Counted from the stretch's first letter, positions 1-12,529 are shown. The stretch: 64,000 nucleotides of DNA from Muscardinus avellanarius (GCA_963383645.1 OY726559.1:127265235-127329234), one strand, 5' to 3'. Made by a program: numbers and translations. The notes: generated by a model from the letters alone, not told the origin.

Positions 1-848
1 AGATTTAGAACAAATAGAGAAAAGACAGGAGTCAATAAATGAAACTTACTGAGCCAAGGTATTAGCTGAGACGCTGCCCTAGAGATTGGTAGACAATATA
101 CAAAGAGGTTCTAGGGGACATTGCTCTGTTCCTACTGTTTTGATGTCAGCATTGACAGTCTTGAAGCTGCTGTTAGAGAATGTTTTGAGCTAAATGTAAC
201 ATGTACTGGTCCTGGCTTCCATGCCTTATGCTCAGTGACTATTCCACAGGTAGAGTGACAAATAGTCCTCTTAGGAGGATAGAAAAGAGGAGGCTAGCAT
301 CATCTCAGAGGAGGCTTCAGGAGTCTGGTCTGAAAAGCCAAAAAAGAGCACCTTTCACAATCTACTATTCTCCATGGACATTAAAAGTATTCAGTATGGG
401 GATGACAAGTGGGAGCATGAGTCAAAGGCTCAGGTGTCTTTGGTAAATTTTTTTCCTGGTTCAAAAGGGCAAAGTCACTTGAGAAAATGAGCCAACAGAT
501 CGATAAGGTTCTAAATCGTTCTTAACTTGGTACTACAATTAATTTACTACCACAAGCCACCAAAATATTTATAGCTATTTTTCCAAAGCTGAATACAGAT
601 AGAAAGTAGTTTTTACAAATAGCAATTAAATATATCACCAATGTTAATTATAATAATTTGCATTAATAGGAAGTAATTTTAGATTTCCTTGCCAAAGATA
701 ACAGATCCGCTAACTGTGCTCTATACTCTAGGTGAAAAGAATCTCTTCGTGAACCAGGAGGGTCAAGGGGCTGGCATGACTTTTAATTTCACAGCTAGTT
801 ACTACATTTTTGGGGTTTTTTCTATGGTGTATGTGTCTGTTTTGTTTT
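1..848. other. gene-free, no recognised repeat
   Basis: AT-rich unique-looking sequence. Short open frames here have no recognisable protein character and no supporting splice or promoter context. I see no repeat I can name, apart from a T-rich run near 808-830 that is probably the tail of the reverse-strand ID-like element that follows. Confidence 0.5.
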
Positions 849-915
849 GGTGCTAGGAACTGAACCAGAGCCTTGTGCATGCTAAGCATGTACACTTCAG
901 AGCTATGTCCTCAGG
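849..915 (-). repeat. ID-like SINE (full tRNA-type arm), old copy
   Basis: On the minus strand this reads as a tRNA-derived ID element: a TAGCTC-like A box, then CTTAGCATGCACAAGG, then TTCAGTTCCTAGCACC. It keeps the middle block (TAGCATGCACAAGG) that is missing from the right arm of the dimeric SINEs elsewhere in the window. It therefore represents the undeleted ID form. It is diverged, so old. Confidence 0.6.
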
Positions 916-2214
916 CAATTACTATACTTCTAAAGAGATCAGTTATAAGAATATGAGATCCATTTAAACCAGTTAGAACTACTCTGCCTACAGAAAGAAA
1001 TAGAGTCTTATATCCTAACCTTGATTTTTTTCACTCTAAAGTGATGATCCTGGATGAGATACTTTACTTCAGTGAGCTTTCACCCATAACACAGAAAAAG
1101 TAAGAACCTCTTTTGCTTCCTCCAGACACTGAATGTAACTTTCCATTCTGCATAACCCTTTGATTCCAACACACTGACCCTCAAAAGCAGGGTCAGCCAT
1201 CTTGAGAATGTGGCTACAAAGGATGCTGGGTAAGCTTAGTACCACAAATGCATGCCTTCATTGTGAAAGCATTTCAAAGCCATCTTCCTGTACAGAGACA
1301 GTGTTCTGGGCTGGAAGGAATAGTTCTTTCCTAATTGAAACAATGGAGTTAATTAGTGGGAAAAAATGCAATTCCCCAAATTAAGTTCTGGCAAGGACAT
1401 TTTGATTCAGGATTGCCAAGAAATCCTTAATGGCCACAGAAAGGCTGTTTCTACAGTAGCAAAGCAAAACGTACCTTGGCAAAACTCCACAGAGTGGTGA
1501 CAATGGGGGTATTCTCTCTAAACAGCAGGCCACACACTGGAGAGTTAAAAAAATAATTACCTAAAATGTATCCAAATATGTAATTTATTACAGAAATAAT
1601 CTTTGCTAAAATACAAAATCACCCCAAAATAATTATTTGGGCTGAATATGCCATACTGATGCCATATTAGGGTTACTGACATATTCTTACCAGTAACTCA
1701 TCTTGAAAACAAGCACAGCCTCACTGGTCTTAGTTTACAGAGGCATGTCACCTTCAAAGAATGAGAAGCTAGAAGTGTATGATTCTCAGCAGGTGTTTGG
1801 TGGGAGCAATGGCACTCAAACATGTCAGTGAATACCTAATGGTGACTTTCATAACTAACACTAAAGGCCCCTATGGTATGTTGGTGGGCACCGTGTTGAA
1901 TTTGGGAGACACAAGAGAAACTTACTTTCATTCTAAGGAATTTGCTATTTAAGGAAATGATACCAGCGAACAAAGGATATCATAGAACAACATATAATAA
2001 TTAGCTTATGTTACACAGATTGTGAGTCAAAGATTGCCAAATCTTTGCCTAAGTCTGAATCCCTATTTATTTTCCTAGGTCTCAGAATTAACTATAGGGA
2101 AAGGAAGGAGAAAGACCACCACCAACAACAACAACAATGTCTCTTACAATCATATATGTAAGGCTTTGATCACAACCAGATTTTGGAACATCTTGCCATG
2201 GAAACTTATGTAAT
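916..2214. other. gene-free, no recognised repeat
   Basis: Unique-looking AT-rich sequence. I see no coding signal, RNA gene or confident repeat. Confidence 0.45.
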
Positions 2215-2225
2215 AGTACAATGGA

Positions 2226-2411
2226 GGCCAGGTATGTTGGGACATGGCTGTAATCCCAATACTCAGGAGGCTGAGACAGGAAGATCACATGTTCAAGTTT
2301 AGCCTCAGCAACTTAGCAAGACCTAGTTTCAAGGTAAAACATTTTAAAAAGAATTGAGGGTGTAGCTCAAGGTTAGAACACCTGAGTTAATCCCCAGTGC
2401 CAAAAAAAAGA
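2226..2411 (+). repeat. B1-dID dimeric SINE, type I, diverged
   Basis: The left arm (GGCTGTAATCCCAATACTCAGGAGG) is followed by a linker and a degraded right arm (GTGTAGCTCAAGGTTAGAA) and a short A tail. An 11-bp direct repeat AGTACAATGGA flanks it at 2215-2225 and 2412-2422, a target-site duplication. The arms are diverged, with few CpG left, so it is an older insertion. Confidence 0.85.
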
Positions 2412-2422
2412 AGTACAATGGA

Positions 2423-2974
2423 AAATAGTGACACATGAGGAAAGTGGGAGACATTGGAAGAAGAATCAGGATTTGGGCTGTAACTGAAAGTTCTGTAACA
2501 CAAGGCTTATCCATCCTTCCCAACTCCTAGTCATGGAGCCAAATGGGCCAGGAGAGAAGTACTGCTTTCTAGGGCCATGCCACGCCAGAAGAGGCTACCC
2601 ACCAGGCAGGAGGTCTGTATAACCAGAAGGCGACATCAAAGAAAGAAGCCAAGAACTTCAGCCAGAGAAGTGAGGTCAAGTGAGGCTCAGCTTTGAGAGA
2701 CCCGGTCAGCAGGCAGGAAGCTAATAACACCAGGTGAGGAGGCACGAGGGTCAGTGTGAGCAAAGACAACAGGTCAAAACTGAGCTCTCCAACAATGTTA
2801 AGGGTTAAGAGACCCATTCCAATGCAGAACACAAATTTAGCCTCAGGAGGCATGAAACATTTTCAAAGATAGAGGATAATCAAATAATCAGAAATAGAAA
2901 GCCTGGAAAGAACAGAAGCAGAATAAAACACTTTAAAAATAAAATCAGTAGCAAATGCAACACATTTATCTAAA
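2423..2974. other. gene-free, no recognised repeat
   Basis: Moderately GC-rich unique stretch. A 94-codon minus-strand frame (2569-2853) has no recognisable domain and is regarded as chance. Confidence 0.4.
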
Positions 2975-2982
2975 AGAACATT

Positions 2983-3219
2983 TTACTTATTTTATATATT
3001 TATTAATGTATTTATTTATCAGTACTGGGATTGAATCCAGGGGTATTCTACTTCCGAGCTATACTATCTGGCCCTATTTCTTAGTCTTTATTTCAAAAGA
3101 GGGTCTCACTAAGTTGCAGAGGGTTTCACTAAGTAGCTGAAGCTGGCTGTGAACCTGCGATCCTCCTGTCTCAGCCTCCCAAGTACTGGGATTTCAAGCA
3201 TGTACCACCATGCCTGGCT
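2983..3219 (-). repeat. B1-dID dimeric SINE, type I
   Basis: Reverse-strand copy: T-rich tail, right arm (CAGTACTGGGATTGAATCC), linker, then left arm ending ACCACCATGCCTGGC. An 8-bp direct repeat AGAACATT (2975-2982 and 3220-3227) fits a target-site duplication. Confidence 0.88.
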
Positions 3220-3227
3220 AGAACATT

Positions 3228-3696
3228 CTAGAATAAAAAATCTTTTCACTATCCCAGCAAATTCTTTCCTAGTCTTTTTTAAGGCTACTTTATAGTCTAG
3301 GTTATTTGGGTTGACATCAGAGTTATCTAGGCTAAAGGGCATCTATATAGACTGCAACAATTGGGCCAGATGGGGTCGGAGGCGTCCCAGCACTGTTTGC
3401 CCTTTGAGATGGACTCATTTCCTTGGGTCTCACCATATCCTCATTGTTTTACTATTCCAATACACAATGACTTTATTTTGTCTGTGTATTTTCTGTATAT
3501 TCTCTGCAAACTAGGGGCCAATTTCTGATTTCCAAGTTGTAGTCATCAGAATATTTGATGTATCTTAAACCATGTACTTAATACTCTCCTACCCTCATCT
3601 TACATCTGAAAACCAGGGTCTTTTGTAGAGTGCTGTGTACTACCCCAGGATGGAATTCAGAGGATTCCAGCTCATCATGACCAACTTGCCTCTCTC
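3228..3696. other. gene-free, no recognised repeat
   Basis: Unique AT-rich spacer between two minus-strand SINEs. Nothing recognised. Confidence 0.4.
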
Positions 3697-3709
3697 TATA
3701 GGTCTTTTT

Positions 3710-3928
3710 TTCTTTTCGTTTTTTTAAATGGTGCTGAGGACTGAATCCAGGGGGCATTCTACCTACAAGCTCTACCCCCATGACTATTTAATTTTTTATT
3801 TGGAAACGGTCTCACTAAGTTGAAGTGAGCCTCACTGAGTTGCCAAAGGCTGGCTTTAAACCTATGATCCTCCTTTCTCAGCCTCCTAGGTACTGCTATA
3901 ACAGGTACATGCCACTACACCCCAATTC
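3710..3928 (-). repeat. B1-dID dimeric SINE, type I, diverged
   Basis: Reverse-strand copy: T-rich tail, GGTGCTGAGGACTGAATCC right arm, then a left arm ending near 3925. Imperfect flanking repeats (TATAGGTCTTTTT at 3697 and TATATGTCTTTTT at 3929) look like an aged target-site duplication. Confidence 0.82.
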
Positions 3929-3941
3929 TATATGTCTTTTT

Positions 3942-5629
3942 GAAGCAGATTTTTATAAACCTTCTAGCAATTGCACAAAAATCACAAAATATGTCAAAAA
4001 TGACTGAATTTGACAGATTCAGTGCAACTTCTTAAAGTAATGTTGAACATAACTTCATTATAAAGCAAAAATTACTATTATTTAATTTGCTTATTGTCTA
4101 GGCTCTCCACTTTAACATATATTGAACATCTCTATGTATTAGGCTCAACTAGACCCTGGGAACATAAATAAGAAAGTAAAATGCTCCTATCCTCAAATTC
4201 CTCCCAGTCTAGCAGAGAGATAGACGCATAAACCAATGACTAAATACAAAGTAAGCCTATAACTACAGAGTAGAGTAAGTAAAAGATGAATATATGTGCA
4301 ATTATCCAAGAACCCAGATAAGGAAACAACTTTTAAATTCTACTGGTGTCTATTTTGGGAAATGGAAAGAAAAATATAGGGAAGATAATAATTTATTTCT
4401 TCTACTATTAAATCATTTAATCATGTGATCTACCAGACTCAATCATTTTTATTTACTTGATGGGCTTAAATTTTCTTACATAGTCTATTACTCTCTGCAT
4501 GGCACTGTCTAATAAATTTTCCTATTCCAAAGTCACAATAGCCTCTCCTTTAGGTAGCTGAGAGATCAGACCCATTTTATAGATGAAACCATGAGGAGAT
4601 GTGATGAACTGGAGTCTGGAAACCAAAGTTATCAACTTTGAAACACACTGAATCTTGTCCTCTCTGGGTTTCCCTTGGAAAGGCTTGCAAGGGAAACATA
4701 AATCCCTTTGAGTCTGGACTCTGTGAGCGGTGAGAAGAGATTACCTTCCTTCCCCATGATAGATCATCAAACCCATCCTCACCCAGCCAGACTTCTGTTT
4801 AATGCTCCCTGCCACCCCGGGTTTTAAATTATTTAAATAATTAACAGGCTCTACAGATGTAATGCTGTGAATGGCCTTGTGATCTGGGAAGACAGTTACA
4901 CCTTTGGAGATCTTTAGCAAATAAACTGAAAACTCGGCTGTGTGAATTTTCTTTCTGCCATAATTAGCAGCAGATGGATGACTTTTATGGAGCCACCTGT
5001 CAGCAGGAAGACTCTCCTTACAGTTTCCAGTTTCTAGAAGGCACAGGATTAAAATAGACCAGTGCTGTTTGCTTCAAGTACTCTTAAGGGTCCCAGATGT
5101 AGTCGGATCTGCAGAGACTGACAGGATTCAAGAGGCAGCCCCTACTCTGTGGCTCTGGCTCACCTGGGAGAATAAGATGGAACATTATTTCTTAGCGAGT
5201 CTGGGCAGTAGATCATTCCCGAAAACTTGGAGAGCAAGCCAGGAGTCAGCCTGTGCTGAAACGTTCCATTTTACTAACCTTTTTATCCAATTTGAAAATA
5301 CAAATAGAGCTCTCAGGGTGTAATTAGCAGCAATGACTCTTAATACCTGCTCTCCAAATTTGACCTTAATGGACATTCATTAAAATGGGCTCTGACTTCA
5401 CAGCCACGTTAGCGGAAAATGGAAAAGTCCATCTATCACTGTCAGCTCCCATTTTCTGCGTAATCATTCTTGGAAGAAAAAGGCCTGCAAGTGGGCATGG
5501 GGGTGGCAGAGAGCTTAAGAGAATGAGCTGGTGCTTGAGTTTCACTAAGGATGCCAGTGCTGGAGCTCTGGCCTGCCCCTGGGGATCTGGGTGCTGGACT
5601 CTGCTCCCTCTTGGCCTTGGTGTGTGAAC
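3942..5629. other. gene-free; includes a repeat-poor block at 4850-5050
   Basis: No gene is seen. Part of 4100-4230 (ATATTGAACATCTCTATGTATTAGG...) has the wording of an ancient mammalian-wide repeat, but I cannot name it. The 4850-5050 part, with AATTA cores and CAGCAGATGG, has no repeat signature and could be conserved non-coding sequence; that is inference only. Confidence 0.35.
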
Positions 5630-5785
5630 TGAGTAAAGTCGTTGCACGATTCTGTGCTCTTATCGTATCCATCAAACAAGGATAATAATACTGTGCCTTC
5701 TGCAGAAGATTTTGAGGATCACCTGGGGTAATGCATGTGAAATGCTGCAAGAATAATAAATTGCTATGTAATTATAAATATATTT
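5630..5785 (+). repeat. MIR-like relic
   Basis: The order of words (CCATCAAACAAGGATAATAATACTG, then TTTTGAGGATCACCTGGGGTAATGCATGTGAAATG) follows the MIR core and 3' half. It is heavily diverged, as expected of this ancient tRNA-derived SINE. Confidence 0.5.
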
Positions 5786-6308
5786 TTTAAAGAATGACTG
5801 TATCAATGTCAATGAGAAGATGAAATAAAACAAGGAGAGGTTATGATAAGTCCATGCAGAGGAGCTAAGGATGCAGGGATCCTATTTTGTTTTGTTTTTC
5901 TTTCTTCTTCTGTTTTTGTAGAGGGTATGTGGGTGGTTTTCTTACACCAACTTCAAGCACATGAGGCACTTCTTCAATACAGGCGAGGGGTGAGGCTAGG
6001 TGGCTCCTGGCTGCACTCTCCAGGAAGCAGGGGTCAGTGGATATGTCCAAGCAGGGCACCTGAACACTGAGAAATAACTAAGTGTCTGAGCACAAAGAGC
6101 CCAGGGCTAGGAGTCAGAAGAACCCAGGCCCTGACCATCCCTGACAGTCACCCAGAGTCATTTCCCCAGCCCATTTTAAAATAAAAATGAAAGAAAAGCA
6201 GGATCTTTTGCAAAAAAGATGCATCTTCATCTTTTCTGAACCTATAATTATTTTATTTCCCCTTCACATTGCCATCAATACTGTCATTTTAAAAAAAAAA
6301 TCCTTTGT

Positions 6309-6527
6309 GCTGGGCGTGGTGGCGCACACTTGTAATCCCAGTACTTGGGAGGCTGAGACAGGAGGATCTGGGTTCACGGCCAGCTTCAGCTACTTAGTGA
6401 GGCTCTCTGCAACTTAATGGGACCCTGTTTCAAATTAAAGAATGACAAATAGGACTGGGGGTGCAGCTCTGAGGTAGAATGCCCCTGGGTTCCATCCCCA
6501 GCACCGCCCCACACACACACACACAGC
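6309..6527 (+). repeat. B1-dID dimeric SINE, type I, with (CA)n tail
   Basis: Near full-length: CTGGGCGTGGTGGCGCACAC left arm, AAATTAAAGAATGACAAATA linker, right arm GGTAGAATGCCCCTGGGTTC, then a short (CA)n tail. The flanking CCTTTGT (6302-6308 and 6528-6534) is a likely target-site duplication. Confidence 0.92.
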
Positions 6528-6984
6528 CCTTTGTAATTACCTAGCAGTTGATACCTTTCACAGAAGTTGTTTTGTGGGACCAGGCTAAGGACAGAAGGGA
6601 AACTGGGGGCAAGTTGGTTTCTATTTTAAATAGGAATCAGAAAAGGACAGTTGAGGCAGATGCTGATGATGACACTTTATAGCAGGTTCACTTCTCTGGC
6701 CCATTAGACTCCTTATTCCTTTGTCAGTAAAGAGATTAGGCCCACAAGAACAAAAAGGTTTCCCTGGGTGTTTGAAAGAGGTGAAACTAACACTAAAGGG
6801 AAAACAACTCTACCTAGGGGGTGGTCAGATGAAGAATCTAAAATCATGAAGATAGATCCAGGATCTAAAGTCACCTAAAAATCTCCAGGAGTGGGGTAGG
6901 GGCTTAATTTGGATAACTGAAGAGCCCTCTGCTTTAGTCATGGTCTTCTGACCCTCTCTGCAACCCTTCCAAACCGTTACAGCC

Positions 6985-7112
6985 TCCATCCCCTGAGCAC
7001 TTGCTATCTATAAGGTCTTATACTAGGTTCCCATGAAGCTTACTTTAATTTCTTAATAAACCATAAGGAAAATAGTCAGTACCAGCTTTACACGGGGGAA
7101 ACTGGGCTCAAA
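6985..7112 (-). repeat. MIR-like relic
   Basis: GAGCACTTGCTATCTATAAGG, then TTTAATTTCTTAATAAACCATAAGG, then GGGGGAAACTGGGCTCA match the reverse complement of the MIR layout. The LTR that follows appears to have inserted at its edge. Confidence 0.55.
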
Positions 7113-7119
7113 TAGGCTG

Positions 7120-7580
7120 GTGTTGTTTGGATATGTCCCCTTAAAGGCTTATACGCTGAAGAATCGGTTCCCAATGCAGTAGGGTTCAAAAGCAAGGCTT
7201 GGGAGAAGTGCTAGATCACCAGGGCTCTATGTCAACAGATCAATTCATTGATGGGTTTATAGCTAAATGAACTCCCAGGAGCTGGTAGAAACTGGGGTAA
7301 GTAGGACCTAGTTGAAGGGAGTAAGTTCTTGAAGCTGAGCCCTTGGGAACCACATCTTGTCCCTGGCCCCCTCCCCACCCCCTCTGTTTTCTGGCTGGCC
7401 TTCTTTCATTCACTACACCTTTCTGCCAGGATTTTCTGCCTCAGCTCAGGCCCAAAGCAATGGACCCAGTTAACCATGGGCTGAAAACACTGTCACTGTG
7501 AACCAAAAATAAATCTTTTCTCATCTAAGCTGTTTTTCTCAGGTATTTTGACACAGCAACAAAAAGCTCACTAACACAGA
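7120..7580 (+). mobile_element. solo LTR, ERVL/MaLR-like
   Basis: It starts near GTTGTTTGGATATGTCCCCTT. It has a pyrimidine-rich middle, AATAAATC at about 7510 as a poly(A) signal, and ends in TATTTTGACACAGCAACAAAAAGC...CTAACACAG. This layout is shared by mammalian ERVL/MaLR-class LTRs. No internal gag or pol region lies next to it, so it is a solo LTR. The subfamily is not determined. Confidence 0.72.
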
Positions 7581-7993
7581 AGCTAAAAGCTAAAAACTCC
7601 TTCAGAACCTAAAGTCAGGCTTTAGACCTTGCTACTCTTATCACAATCCAATTTGTTTTCCATAACCATACAGGTGGTACCAGCAGAACCTGTTCTCTCT
7701 TCTAAAAAACCAATATTTGACAGAAAATCCATTTCCTGTATTTTCTGACATGCAATGATTTTTATTAGTTATTAAACATATTTCTTGGTTATTATACATA
7801 TTTCTATCATTTAAATGAAATATTATTTATAGACATTTTGGTTATTTAATTCTCTACTGATTGTGGTTGGGTCCCCAAGGTTTAGCATTAAAGGAAATAT
7901 TTTAAACATTTGATAAGTAAATGAACAACACTTAGAAGAAACTCTGACCCAGAGGTTTTTCAGGCGCCTATGAAAGAGATGTCAGTGCTCCAT

Positions 7994-8212
7994 TTTTTTT
8001 TTTTTTTTAACGGTACTGGGGTTTGAAACCAGGGGCATTCTACCTCCGAGATACAACCCTAGCTCTACTTTTCATTCTTTACTTTGAAACAAGGTCTCAC
8101 TAAGCTATGGAGGGCCTCCCTAAGCAGCTGAGGCTGGCTGCAAACCTTGATTCTCCTGTCTCAGCCTCCCAAGTACTGGGATTACAAGCGTGTGCCACCA
8201 CACCTGGCTAAT
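7994..8212 (-). repeat. B1-dID dimeric SINE inserted in a MIR relic
   Basis: Reverse-strand full copy starting with a T tract and ending GCCACCACACCTGGCTA. The flanks CAGTGCTCCAT (7983-7993) and CAGTGCCCCAT (8213-8223) are an 11-bp target-site duplication with one mismatch. The element sits at the start of MIR-like sequence. Confidence 0.92.
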
Positions 8213-8219
8213 CAGTGCC

Positions 8220-8316
8220 CCATTTTAAAGATGTGAAAACTGGAACCTAGACGGGTGATCTGACTCGACCAAGGTCACTTGTCAATGCGTGGTGGACATG
8301 GGGTTCAAACCCAGAT
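8220..8316 (+). repeat. MIR-like relic
   Basis: CCATTTTAAAGATGTGAAAACTGG, then GACCAAGGTCACTTG, then GGGGTTCAAACCCAGAT is the MIR 'dentate core' word order. It was cut by the SINE immediately upstream. Confidence 0.6.
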
Positions 8317-10579
8317 GAACCTTCATAAACAGAAGCTTCTTCCAAATCCCAGGATACGCCCTGTAGCTCAGATACTAAGGGAGAACCAAAATTTTTTGAG
8401 AAGGGAATAGGGAAGGTTGAAACAATACAAGAAAAAAAATAAGAGGAAATATCAGTCTCACATAGCATCAGAGGGACAGTAAAGTCAGAACTAGGAACTG
8501 TGCAGAATATTCTGGATTGTGTGCTAATAGCTCTTCACTTCCAGAAAGTAGCTTCACCTCTTCTGACCTTAGTTTGCTGACTTATGAGGGATGGGATATG
8601 CTTTCTCTAACTTCCCTTCTCTGCCTACTTGTGGGAGAAATACCTCCTTTTTCAAGACAGAGAGTAGATGAGTTTTAATATCATAGTACGTATTGGTAAG
8701 TTGATGTTTGACTAGAAAAATGTCAAAACTTACTCATGCCTGGATGGCCTTCCTGCCATTTTCCACAAATAGCCCTAAGGCTGAGGACCCTGACCAGAGT
8801 TCCAACTGATCCAGCTCTACCCCTGTAGGAGGAAGACAGTGATAACCAAAGAAAATGGGTTCAAAGACTGAGAGGCTTTGGTCCTAGGCTGTTCTGGTTA
8901 ACAGAAGGCCGTAAAGTACCACTGATTTAAGCTGGACAGGTGCCTAACATCTACCTGCTGAAGGTGAGGAGCTGTTGGGATGGGTTTGGAGTCTCCGGTA
9001 GGATTTATGGTAAGAAGTTTCTTAGGATATGAAATCTGTTCTGTCCCAAGACATCTTTGCCCATTTTAATCTTGTATAGACTTTGAAATGACATTGCATT
9101 GTATCTGCCACTGTGGTTTTAGCCAACTCAGATCCCTCTACTGGAGATTTTCTGCTCAGCTTCCAGAAAGAAAAGAATAAAAAAAAAAAAGAAAAAGATA
9201 GTCTTGAAAAGCTAGCCGGCTACCTTCCTCCAAATCACATCTGAAGGAAATTGAGATGAGGCATTACCTTGTCACTGGCCTTCTGCCAAGAGAAGCTGAC
9301 TGAGGAAGCAAATCAGAGTCTCTGTGCAGGCTACATTCCAGCAGGCATGCTCTGGCTCCTCAGTGCCCCGGTCTTCTTGTCTAGGAGTAGCATGCTGTGA
9401 GGAGAAGCCTGGAGCTCCAGGGGATTGTGATGCCCCAGGACTGAATCTCCCTTCCAGCATACAAAGGGTGTCCTTGCAGAGCCCGGAACACTTATTATTT
9501 CCCCATAAAACATGAGATTTGTATAGAGGGTGGGGAAGAGGCAAAAGGGGGGCATTGGTGAAAGGGAACATAAATAGTTAATTTGATGATGATTTAGAAT
9601 GACTCTGGCTGCTGTTTAAGATAAAAAAGCTGCAATGGGTTCAGAAAGTACTAAAATAGGGCTGCATACAGGCATTTCATTTAGATTTAATAAGACTGAT
9701 TATTAAGAGCATATTTCATGACGATTAAGAATTCTGACAGTCTCCCATCTACCAACTTTAATGTGCACCACAAAAATTAAAATACTTATTTATACAACTA
9801 AAGTGCTAGTAAGTTCATTTTGAGAAATTCTCTGAACTTGTACAAGCCTTAACTTTTTAACAGAGGAAAGAGAAAGACTCAGAGATGGTAGAGTCTAGAA
9901 GCCAGAGGGAAATGCAAGAGAAATTGCAATTACAGTCCCCTGCCTCTACTTGGGCTATCAAAAAAGACAGCTAAGTCCCCCATCCTGCTCTATCCCAGAT
10001 GAACACACAAGTGTAGGTCTGCTTGCTGCATATGCCCGTGCATACCTGAACCGGCCAGCAGCCACCTCCTTTCTTCAACTTCTTCTCAGGGTTAGGTGCA
10101 CTGCTGCCCACCCCCCAGCCCAGGACAACCTGCTCTTTAGCTGACCTTGGTTGACAGCAAGAAGAGCCAAAATAGCCCGCAATCTACTTTAGGAAACTCC
10201 TAGAAGAAAGACATTCTCTTCACGTCCAATCATTGGGCTACTTCCTTTGCAAGAAGTCCTGCCTGGATTCCACCATTAGACTACGTATAAGAACAAGCCC
10301 TGGTTCTTAGAAGCTCCTGCACACAGTCTTTGCCATCTCTAGTTCCAGTCTACAGAACCAGCCTCCTGCCTCAGTGAGCTGCCTGGCTTTCTTACCTAAT
10401 ACTCAGCTTGAGTGTCCAACTAGAACCCTTGTTTGTTTGACTGAGACTCTAGTTTTCATGTCTCCTTTCTCTTTAGACCTTCACTCAGTGTCTTCTTGCA
10501 TGCCTAGATACCATTGGAGCCTTAGAAGATAATGGTACATCTTCACTCATAATGCTCAGGCAGAAACTAATGGGACAGA
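8317..10579. other. gene-free, no confident repeat
   Basis: Unique-looking sequence with a pure-A patch at about 9178-9190. Overlapping open frames on both strands at 9270-9570 have no recognisable protein features. MIR-like words near 9860-9930 are too weak to call. Confidence 0.4.
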
Positions 10580-10800
10580 CACTAGAGTCATATAATCTAG
10601 AACTTGAATATCAGCCCTACCCTGACTGTAAAATTTCAGTAAGTTCTTTATCTTCTCTGAATCTCAAACCAAAGAATAGAGCCTGCCTCACATAATGTTG
10701 TGATATTTAAATAAGATGATGCCAGTAAAAATGTTTAGCACTGAGCCTCCTAATAGATAGTAAGTACTTGATAAATGGTACCTATTAATACTATGAAGGA
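10580..10800 (+). repeat. MIR relic, near full-length
   Basis: The succession of TCAGTAAGTTCTTTATCTTC, TCTGAATCTCAAACC, ATGTTGTGATATTTAAATAAG, GTTTAGCACTGAGCC and AGTAAGTACTTGATAAATGG reproduces the MIR core and tail in order. Confidence 0.75.
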
Positions 10801-11344
10801 TATCAGCTATGAATGAACAACTCAAATATCTAGCATGAATTGCTGAGAGCATATTGTTCTACCCTTCCCTGAGCTATATTTTGGATGTCAAATTATCTCT
10901 CCAGCCACCATTCAACCCTGCCCTAGTCCTCTGCCTGCTGTTACCACTATTATTTCCAAAGTCCCACTGCTTTGCATCTTTGACTCACCTGAGTTACTAT
11001 TATAAGGGCCTCTTTCCTTTTAGCTATTCCCATTCACTATTCTGCAAATCCTAGTCCTCTGCCTCAGCTCAAGCACATGAGCTCCCCTGTAGGACCTCAA
11101 AGAGTAGAAACTCAGGACAGGTTAGCTGTTGGACATTGGGTATTCTTGATGTGGGCTTTCATGCCCATAGCCTGGCAGCCCCTGACATACCAGCTCCTAT
11201 AGCTGTCCCACCAAATGTCCCCTCCCTCTCCATGGCCAACTGCTCCTTCTCTATACACTGAGGTTCTTTCCTGTGCTCCTGCTGCTTTCATCTATGCCTC
11301 TAAATATCCCGTGATTTTCTTAGACCTTGCCGAGGCCCGCTGTG
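10801..11344. other. gene-free, no confident repeat
   Basis: Pyrimidine-rich unique stretch (10850-11320) that may be an eroded LINE-2 piece. No diagnostic block is intact. Confidence 0.35.
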
Positions 11345-11806
11345 GCATCCAGGGCTGTACGGGTTAAATGGTGGTTTTCCAAAATGATATGTTCATGTCC
11401 TATCTCTCATAACCTATAAATGTGAACTTTTACGGAAAAGAATGTTTGCTGATGTTAAGATCTTGAGATAAGATCACCCTGGATTTAGACCCTAAATGCA
11501 ATGACAGGAATCCTTATATGAGAGGAAGAAAGGACATTTAAGACTCAGATACATAGAAAGAAGCCCATATGAAAACAGAAACAGAGATTGGAGATGTGCA
11601 ATCCCTAGCCAAGCAACACCTGGAGCCAGCAGAAACTGGAAGAGGCAAAGAAAGATTCTCCCCAGGAGTCTTGGGAGATAGCATGGCCCAGCCAATAGCC
11701 TGAATTTGGACTTCTGGACTCTGCAACTGTAAAGGGATAAATTCCTACTCTTTGAAGCCACCCAGTTTATGATAATTTTTATAACAGCCCTGGGAAACTA
11801 ATATAA
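11345..11806 (+). mobile_element. MLT1-like MaLR solo LTR
   Basis: TTAAATGGTGGTTTTCCAAAA, TGAACTTTTACGGAAAAG, CTTGAGATAAGATCACCCTGG, ATCCTTATATGAGAGG, CTTCTGGACTCTGCAACTGT and AAGCCACCCAGTTTATG...GGAAACTAATA follow the well-known MLT1 LTR order from end to end. It is a solo LTR with no internal region nearby. Confidence 0.85.
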
Positions 11807-12529
11807 AAACTATAGAAATGTTGGCCATTAGTCAGAAGCTGTGATTACATGCAGCTATGAAACAAGCCATCTCCCAGCTCACAAATGGATGAAGGATGGG
11901 AAACAGGAGAGCTAGCCAGAGGCCAGAGATCCTGCTATCTACCTGGGCTCAGGGGAGTAGTCTGGCAGTGCTTCATCTGTGCACATTGCAAAGAAGACCT
12001 CTACCTAAAAAGCCATGATGTACAACTTTACTATATGTATACATATAAGCCGCTGTGTGCTCTTGCTTCAATCCCCACCAGTGTTACAACCAGGCTGGCT
12101 GTGGAGACAGTCCCTGGTTCAGGTTGGAGTCCCAGACCCCAGGGATTTTCTCTCTGCTTTTTTTGAGTTTGGGCATATGACTCTACCTCTTTGAAATTTA
12201 ATTTCTTATTGCAAAATGAGAAAAAAATACTTTTCTTACAGTTTAAAGGTCAGAAACAGCAAATATAAAGTATCAAGGGGCATAGAATATGAACTATTTT
12301 TATTATATTATTAATATTCCATAGGTAATAAGACTTACAAATTCATATGGTCCTCTTTTTACTCCATAAAAAGAAAAGCTAGGAGGATAGCAACTGAAAA
12401 AAGTGATAATAATTACTTCTACACCAAGCATTTAAGAGGAAGAACTCTGTGGACTTTATCAGTGGCCATTACCACTAGCCACCAAATTATGGAATGTTAA
12501 CTGCAGAAGGGCCTTTTGCAAACCTCTGA
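11807..12529. other. gene-free, no recognised repeat
   Basis: A 93-codon plus-strand frame (11885-12166) has no recognisable domain. The sequence is otherwise AT-rich and unique-looking. Confidence 0.4.

Noticed and set aside
7120..7580. Endogenous retrovirus with coding capacity near the LTRs
   Set aside because: None of the LTRs (7120, 11345, 16800, 42780, 47790, 50361, 56485) has a partner LTR or an internal gag, pol or env region beside it. They are solo or fragmentary.
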